A stretch of DNA of 9,844 bases from Anaerolineales bacterium (GTDB taxonomy: Bacteria; Chloroflexota; Anaerolineae; Anaerolineales; UBA11657), in NCBI GenBank assembly GCA_947503585.1, contig CANNEJ010000037.1, positions 1 to 9,844 on the forward strand, in the 5' to 3' direction. This document shows positions 6,584-9,844 of this stretch, in pieces; the first letter of the stretch is position 1, and every line of letters starts with the position of its first letter. The translations under genes were made by a program, and so were the position numbers. Below the pieces are notes generated by a model, which worked only from the letters and a program-made list of their open reading frames with translations, was not told the origin of the DNA and searched no databases.

Positions 6584-6856
6584 CTACTTTTTAGTTTCCA
6601 GTTTGTTCAATTGCTTCATTAGCCGGCCTTTGCGGCGCGCTGCATTTTTGCGGTGAATGACGCGCTTGCCGGCAGCCTTGTCCAAGTGGCTAACGGCTTC
6701 CAGCACTGCTTTGCGCGCAACATCGGGCGCAGTTTGCGCCAGCGCTTCACGCGCACCACGAACGGCCGTGCGCAGCCTGGATCGGCGCATCTTGTTGCGC
6801 GCAGTTTTGCGTTCGGTTCCCCGAATGCGTTTCTTTGCTGAAGGAGTATTTGCCAC
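6584..6856 (-). CDS. rpsT: 30S ribosomal protein S20
   Basis: The 90-residue, strongly basic protein matches S20: the N-terminal ANTPSAKKRIRGTERKT, then RNKMRRSRLRTAVR, and the later DKAAGKRVIHRKNAARRKGR (59-78), which is the family's best-conserved block. S20 is a three-helix primary binder of 16S rRNA in the small subunit body. The start is GTG at 6856-6854; the frame meets a TAG four codons upstream with no other start between, so the choice is secure. A weak AGG lies 8-10 nt before it (TTAGGTACATTCA). The gene appears to be a single-gene unit ending at a strong terminator, as is common for rpsT. It lies 94 nt downstream of the histidine kinase stop. Confidence 0.97.
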   Translation of the reverse strand: MANTPSAKKRIRGTERKTARNKMRRSRLRTAVRGAREALAQTAPDVARKAVLEAVSHLDKAAGKRVIHRKNAARRKGRLMKQLNKLETKK

Positions 6857-6892
6857 TGAATGTACCTAAGCCTTTCGGTTTGATGTGCGCCA

Positions 6893-6898
6893 ATTGTA
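6893..6898 (-). promoter_or_regulatory. Candidate -10 box of rpsT
   Basis: On the minus strand TACAAT lies 36 nt before the rpsT GTG start, one mismatch from TATAAT. No good -35 hexamer is found 15-19 bp upstream, so the call is tentative; readthrough from the kinase gene is an alternative source of transcript. Confidence 0.35.
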
Positions 6899-6950
6899 CC
6901 CTACCAGCGGGCAACGTGCCTGCCGCCATGCCCCTCAGTACGGGGCGGAA

Positions 6951-9844
6951 TCAGGCCGTTTGCGGCACCGAAAAATAGAAGGTGCTGCCCTTGCCCAACT
7001 GGCTTTCCACCCATACGCGGCCGTTGTGGCGCTCAGCAATTGATTTGACTATCGCAAGGCCCAGGCCCTGGTCGCGCAAGCCAGCGGCGCTGGCGGCTGC
7101 TTTGATGGTGAAGAATTTGTCAAAAAGGCGCGGGAGGTCCGCGCGCGAAATTCCGGCGCCCGTATCCTCAACCGTGAACAGTGCGCTGTCTGCCTCAGCG
7201 CGCGTGCTCACAAGTACCCGGCCGCCCGACTTGCTGAATTTGATTGCATTTTCTAAAAGGTTGGAGAGCGCGATGCGGATTTGCGCTTCGTCGCCGGGCA
7301 CAGCCGGCAAGTCGGCGGCCAAATTCATTTCCAGCAGTAAGTTCCGGCCGGCTGCGGATGCCTGGGCTTGCTCCACCAGGCTTTGTGCGATGCTGCTCAG
7401 GTTGCAGCGCGCACTTGCGGGGCCCACTGCGGCTTCAATCCGGGCAAGGTTCAGGAGTTCCTCCACCAGCTTGCTGATGCGGTCAATTTCAACGCCCAGC
7501 TTGTCCGTGTATTCCTGCTGCCGTAAATTAAGCGGCCCAACCACGGGCAACATCGTGGCGTAACCGCGCAAAAATGTGAGCGGATTTTTTAAGTGGTGGC
7601 TGACGGCTGCGACCAAGTCTGATTTGCGCTGATCAATCAGTTTGAAGTTTGTCACATCCCGCAGCACAGCCACATTCCCGAGCAGCTTGCCACTGGTGTC
7701 TATGATGCGCGACGCGGATGCTGCAAAAGTGCGGCCGTCGTCCCAGCCGACTTCGCAGCTCGATTTTGCGGCGCTGGTATCGCGCAGGATGGCGAGCAGC
7801 TCGGCTTGTTTGATGGTGTCCCGCAGCGGGCGGCCGGATGCAGCTTGCACGCTAACTTGCAGAAGCTGTGCTGCGGCGGGGTTTAGCAGCAGCATGTGCT
7901 CGGCGGCATCGGTCACGATTACGGCATCGGGTGTCGATTTGAGGATGGCCCGCAGTTGCAGCCGGTCACTCTCGCTCTCATGATAAAGGCGCGCATTCAC
8001 AATCCCCAATACCGCCTGGCCCGCAAGAGTGGCGAGCAGGTCAACATCGGCCGGTGCAAAAATGCGCGGGCCGGCATACCCCAGCCAAAGCGTGCCCAGC
8101 AATGTTTCATCGTGCACAAGGGGCAGTGCCAGCAGCGCGCCAAGAGCGTTGCCTGTTGGATTGCCAGCCAGCGCAGCTTGCACGCTGGCTGCATCTTGCA
8201 GCTGCACAGTGCCGGATTTGCGCACCATTGCCAGCACGCTTGCGTTAAGGTTTCCCATCTCAGCGCCAGCGTTAGCCGAAAGGGACTCGCTGACTGCGCC
8301 ATCGGCTGCTGCCAGCACCAGCTGCGCACTTTCAGCTTCGGAAAGCTCGAGCGCGCCTTGCAGGATGGGAGCCAGCGCCTTCTGCAAATCCAGGCTGCCG
8401 CTCACGCCCTGGGTGGCGCGCAACAGCACGCCAAGCTCGCGCACTTGTGAGCCCACGCGGGCGCGCATGCGCTCGAATGATTCGCCCAAGCGTCCCACCT
8501 CGTCCGTGCCGGCCACGCCCACAGGCTGGCCAAACTTGCCGGCAGTCATCGCGTCCGCAGCTTTTTCCAGCATTTGCAGCGGCGCGGCCAGCCGGTTGCT
8601 GAGCAGCACCACTACCAGCAGGCCCGCAACGCTTACGAGCAGCAAGCCGCCCGCCAGCGGCAGCGTGATCTGGCGCGCCTGTGTCGAGACCGCAGCGTCG
8701 GGCACTTGCAGCACCACGTTCCATGGCTGGCCGGCCACCGGCAGGAAGTACACCAGCTGTAGTGCGCCGTTTTCGCCGGGCAGGCGAAACACTTGCCCGG
8801 CGGTGCCGGTCTGGGGTACGGCCAGCTCATTGGCCGGCAGCTGCCAACTTTGGCCGACAAGCTGCGGGTTGGGGTGGTAAAGAATGCGCAGCTGTGCATC
8901 CGTAATGAATCCCAATCCTTCCCCCGCCATCGTGCCTTGCAGGCTCGCAACCAGCGGCTGCATTAGCGGGCTGGATGCTAGGTCGGCGCGCCCGAGCAGC
9001 ACACCGAGCACCGCACCGCCGTCGGCTGCGGTTGTGGGCGCTGCAAAAGTCAGGCTTGCTTGCGCAGTGCTCTGGCCGGGGAACACAAAGGTTTGCTGCG
9101 GAACACCCTGCCGCGCGAGGTCCACAGCGCCTAGCTCGGCAGCGGTGAGTCCCACGCGCGTAACATCTGCCTCGGGATAGCCAAGCAGCGGCGTGCCAGC
9201 CGCGTCAAAATAGATCAGCTGTTTGAAGTAAGGAATTGCACGCGTGCTTCGCTCCAGCTCTGCCGCGCGCACAGCGGGATCTGCGGAAAGCAAATTGGGC
9301 GACTGGGCCACATCCAGAATTAGACTCGCGCCACTGGCCACAAAGAACGGCACGCCTTCCGCCACATTTTGCGCATCGCGCTCCATTTGCGAAACTACAA
9401 TGCGTGTGGCTACGTTCGATGCAATGCGGGCAATCAATAAGTACAGCAGCACAGTAGCGCAGAGTGCGGCCGGCAGAAAAGTAAATAGGATGCGCTGCTG
9501 CAGACTGCTGGCGTAGGGTGCAGTGCGCGTGACGCGCGGGTGCGGCCATGGGATGCGCAAAGGCGCCTGCAGCAGTTGCACCAGCAAGCCAGCCAGTAGA
9601 AGCTCTGACGAAACCGGCAGCAGCTCGCGCAGCCAGCGCTGCAATCCATAATCCATGCCGCTGAAGGTGCCGGGCGCAAACTCCAGCATGCGGGTGAACA
9701 GATTGGCGGCGAGCAGCAGCAATGTGGCTGACAGTGCAGCTGGCAAGGGCCGGCGCACAAGGGCCGCGAGGCGGCCGCTGTAATTTTGTTGAATGAGCAC
9801 GGCCAGCAGTGCGCCGCACAACATTCCCTCCGGAATTGCGAAGG
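6951..9844 (-). CDS. Large membrane sensor histidine kinase (TM-Cache-like-HAMP-GAF-PAS-HisKA-HATPase), 5' end beyond window
   Basis: Numbering is from ATG 9824, but the frame stays open to the edge (preceding residues FAIPEG) and GGAGG is only 2 nt before that ATG, so the true start probably lies outside. Hydrophobic helices are seen at about 1-12, 27-45, 70-86 and 111-133. An extracytoplasmic, Cache-like sensor region covers about 140-385, with a closing helix at 388-409. Then come HAMP (410-463, with APLQMLEKAADAMTAG), GAF (about 470-613), PAS (about 622-727, TPDAVIVTDAAEHMLLLNP), HisKA (733-800) and the ATPase domain. The H-box is VSHHLKNPL with phospho-acceptor His743; the usual acidic residue after it is His744. 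The N-box is NLLENAIKF (Asn859), G1 is VEDTGAGIS (Asp887), and G2 is GLRDQGLGLAIVK. All ATP-site motifs look intact, so it should be active. It likely senses an extracellular ligand plus an internal one through GAF/PAS. Its cognate regulator is not evident; the regulator at 5781 is close but on the other strand. Confidence 0.92.
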   Translation of the reverse strand, partial: FAIPEGMLCGALLAVLIQQNYSGRLAALVRRPLPAALSATLLLLAANLFTRMLEFAPGTFSGMDYGLQRWLRELLPVSSELLLAGLLVQLLQAPLRIPWPHPRVTRTAPYASSLQQRILFTFLPAALCATVLLYLLIARIASNVATRIVVSQMERDAQNVAEGVPFFVASGASLILDVAQSPNLLSADPAVRAAELERSTRAIPYFKQLIYFDAAGTPLLGYPEADVTRVGLTAAELGAVDLARQGVPQQTFVFPGQSTAQASLTFAAPTTAADGGAVLGVLLGRADLASSPLMQPLVASLQGTMAGEGLGFITDAQLRILYHPNPQLVGQSWQLPANELAVPQTGTAGQVFRLPGENGALQLVYFLPVAGQPWNVVLQVPDAAVSTQARQITLPLAGGLLLVSVAGLLVVVLLSNRLAAPLQMLEKAADAMTAGKFGQPVGVAGTDEVGRLGESFERMRARVGSQVRELGVLLRATQGVSGSLDLQKALAPILQGALELSEAESAQLVLAAADGAVSESLSANAGAEMGNLNASVLAMVRKSGTVQLQDAASVQAALAGNPTGNALGALLALPLVHDETLLGTLWLGYAGPRIFAPADVDLLATLAGQAVLGIVNARLYHESESDRLQLRAILKSTPDAVIVTDAAEHMLLLNPAAAQLLQVSVQAASGRPLRDTIKQAELLAILRDTSAAKSSCEVGWDDGRTFAASASRIIDTSGKLLGNVAVLRDVTNFKLIDQRKSDLVAAVSHHLKNPLTFLRGYATMLPVVGPLNLRQQEYTDKLGVEIDRISKLVEELLNLARIEAAVGPASARCNLSSIAQSLVEQAQASAAGRNLLLEMNLAADLPAVPGDEAQIRIALSNLLENAIKFSKSGGRVLVSTRAEADSALFTVEDTGAGISRADLPRLFDKFFTIKAAASAAGLRDQGLGLAIVKSIAERHNGRVWVESQLGKGSTFYFSVPQTA

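Noticed and set aside
6930..6946. GCCCC/GGGGC hairpin after the kinase stop codon
   Set aside because: Only 5 bp, 7-nt loop and no T-tract on the minus strand, so it is too weak to call a terminator.
8029..8880. Long plus-strand open frame of 283 codons opposite the histidine kinase
   Set aside because: It is a GC-rich antisense shadow of well-recognised kinase domains and its composition (Ser/Ala/Pro-rich, no motif) is not that of a real protein.
5781..9844. Treating the regulator and the large kinase as a cognate two-component pair
   Set aside because: They are on opposite strands, separated by rpsT and a terminator, and the regulator's receiver pocket is degenerate; proximity alone does not support pairing.

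Overview
The window looks like ordinary chromosome from a GC-rich free-living bacterium. No phage structural genes, transposases, integrases, tRNAs or CRISPR arrays are visible. The best guess is Chloroflexota, perhaps class Anaerolineae. This rests on protein style only: a holin-LLH-like protein, a receiver-degenerate winged-helix regulator, a large TM/Cache-like/HAMP/GAF/PAS kinase, and a secreted TM protein of a kind I associate with that phylum. No marker phylogeny was done.

Layout, left to right. (1) Plus strand, 1-2037: the 3' part of a YgfZ/GcvT-type folate-binding protein, then after 19 nt a 418-residue exported membrane protein of unknown function. (2) Plus strand, 2172-2816: a 214-residue membrane-anchored protein resembling LL-H-type phage holins, with the soluble domain duplicated. 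A near-perfect hairpin at 2840-2869 lies between it and the convergent minus-strand unit. (3) Minus strand, 5513-2917: an M20-family metallopeptidase overlapping by 4 nt with pyruvate kinase, probably one transcript. (4) Intergenic 5514-5780: a divergent control region with a good sigma-70-type promoter for the rightward gene, an inverted repeat over its -35 box, and three copies of one octamer spaced by about whole helical turns. (5) Plus strand, 5781-6452: an OmpR/PhoB-type regulator whose receiver domain has lost most of its phosphorylation pocket. (6) Minus strand: rpsT (ribosomal protein S20, GTG start), sharing a bidirectional terminator with the regulator. Upstream of it is a very large membrane sensor histidine kinase that runs off the right edge.

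The gene set is mostly housekeeping (Fe-S/folate protein, pyruvate kinase, peptidase, S20) with two signalling proteins. I see no convincing multi-gene novel system. The most interesting points are the regulator with its elaborate promoter region, the duplicated holin-like protein outside any prophage, and the uncharacterised exported protein next to ygfZ.
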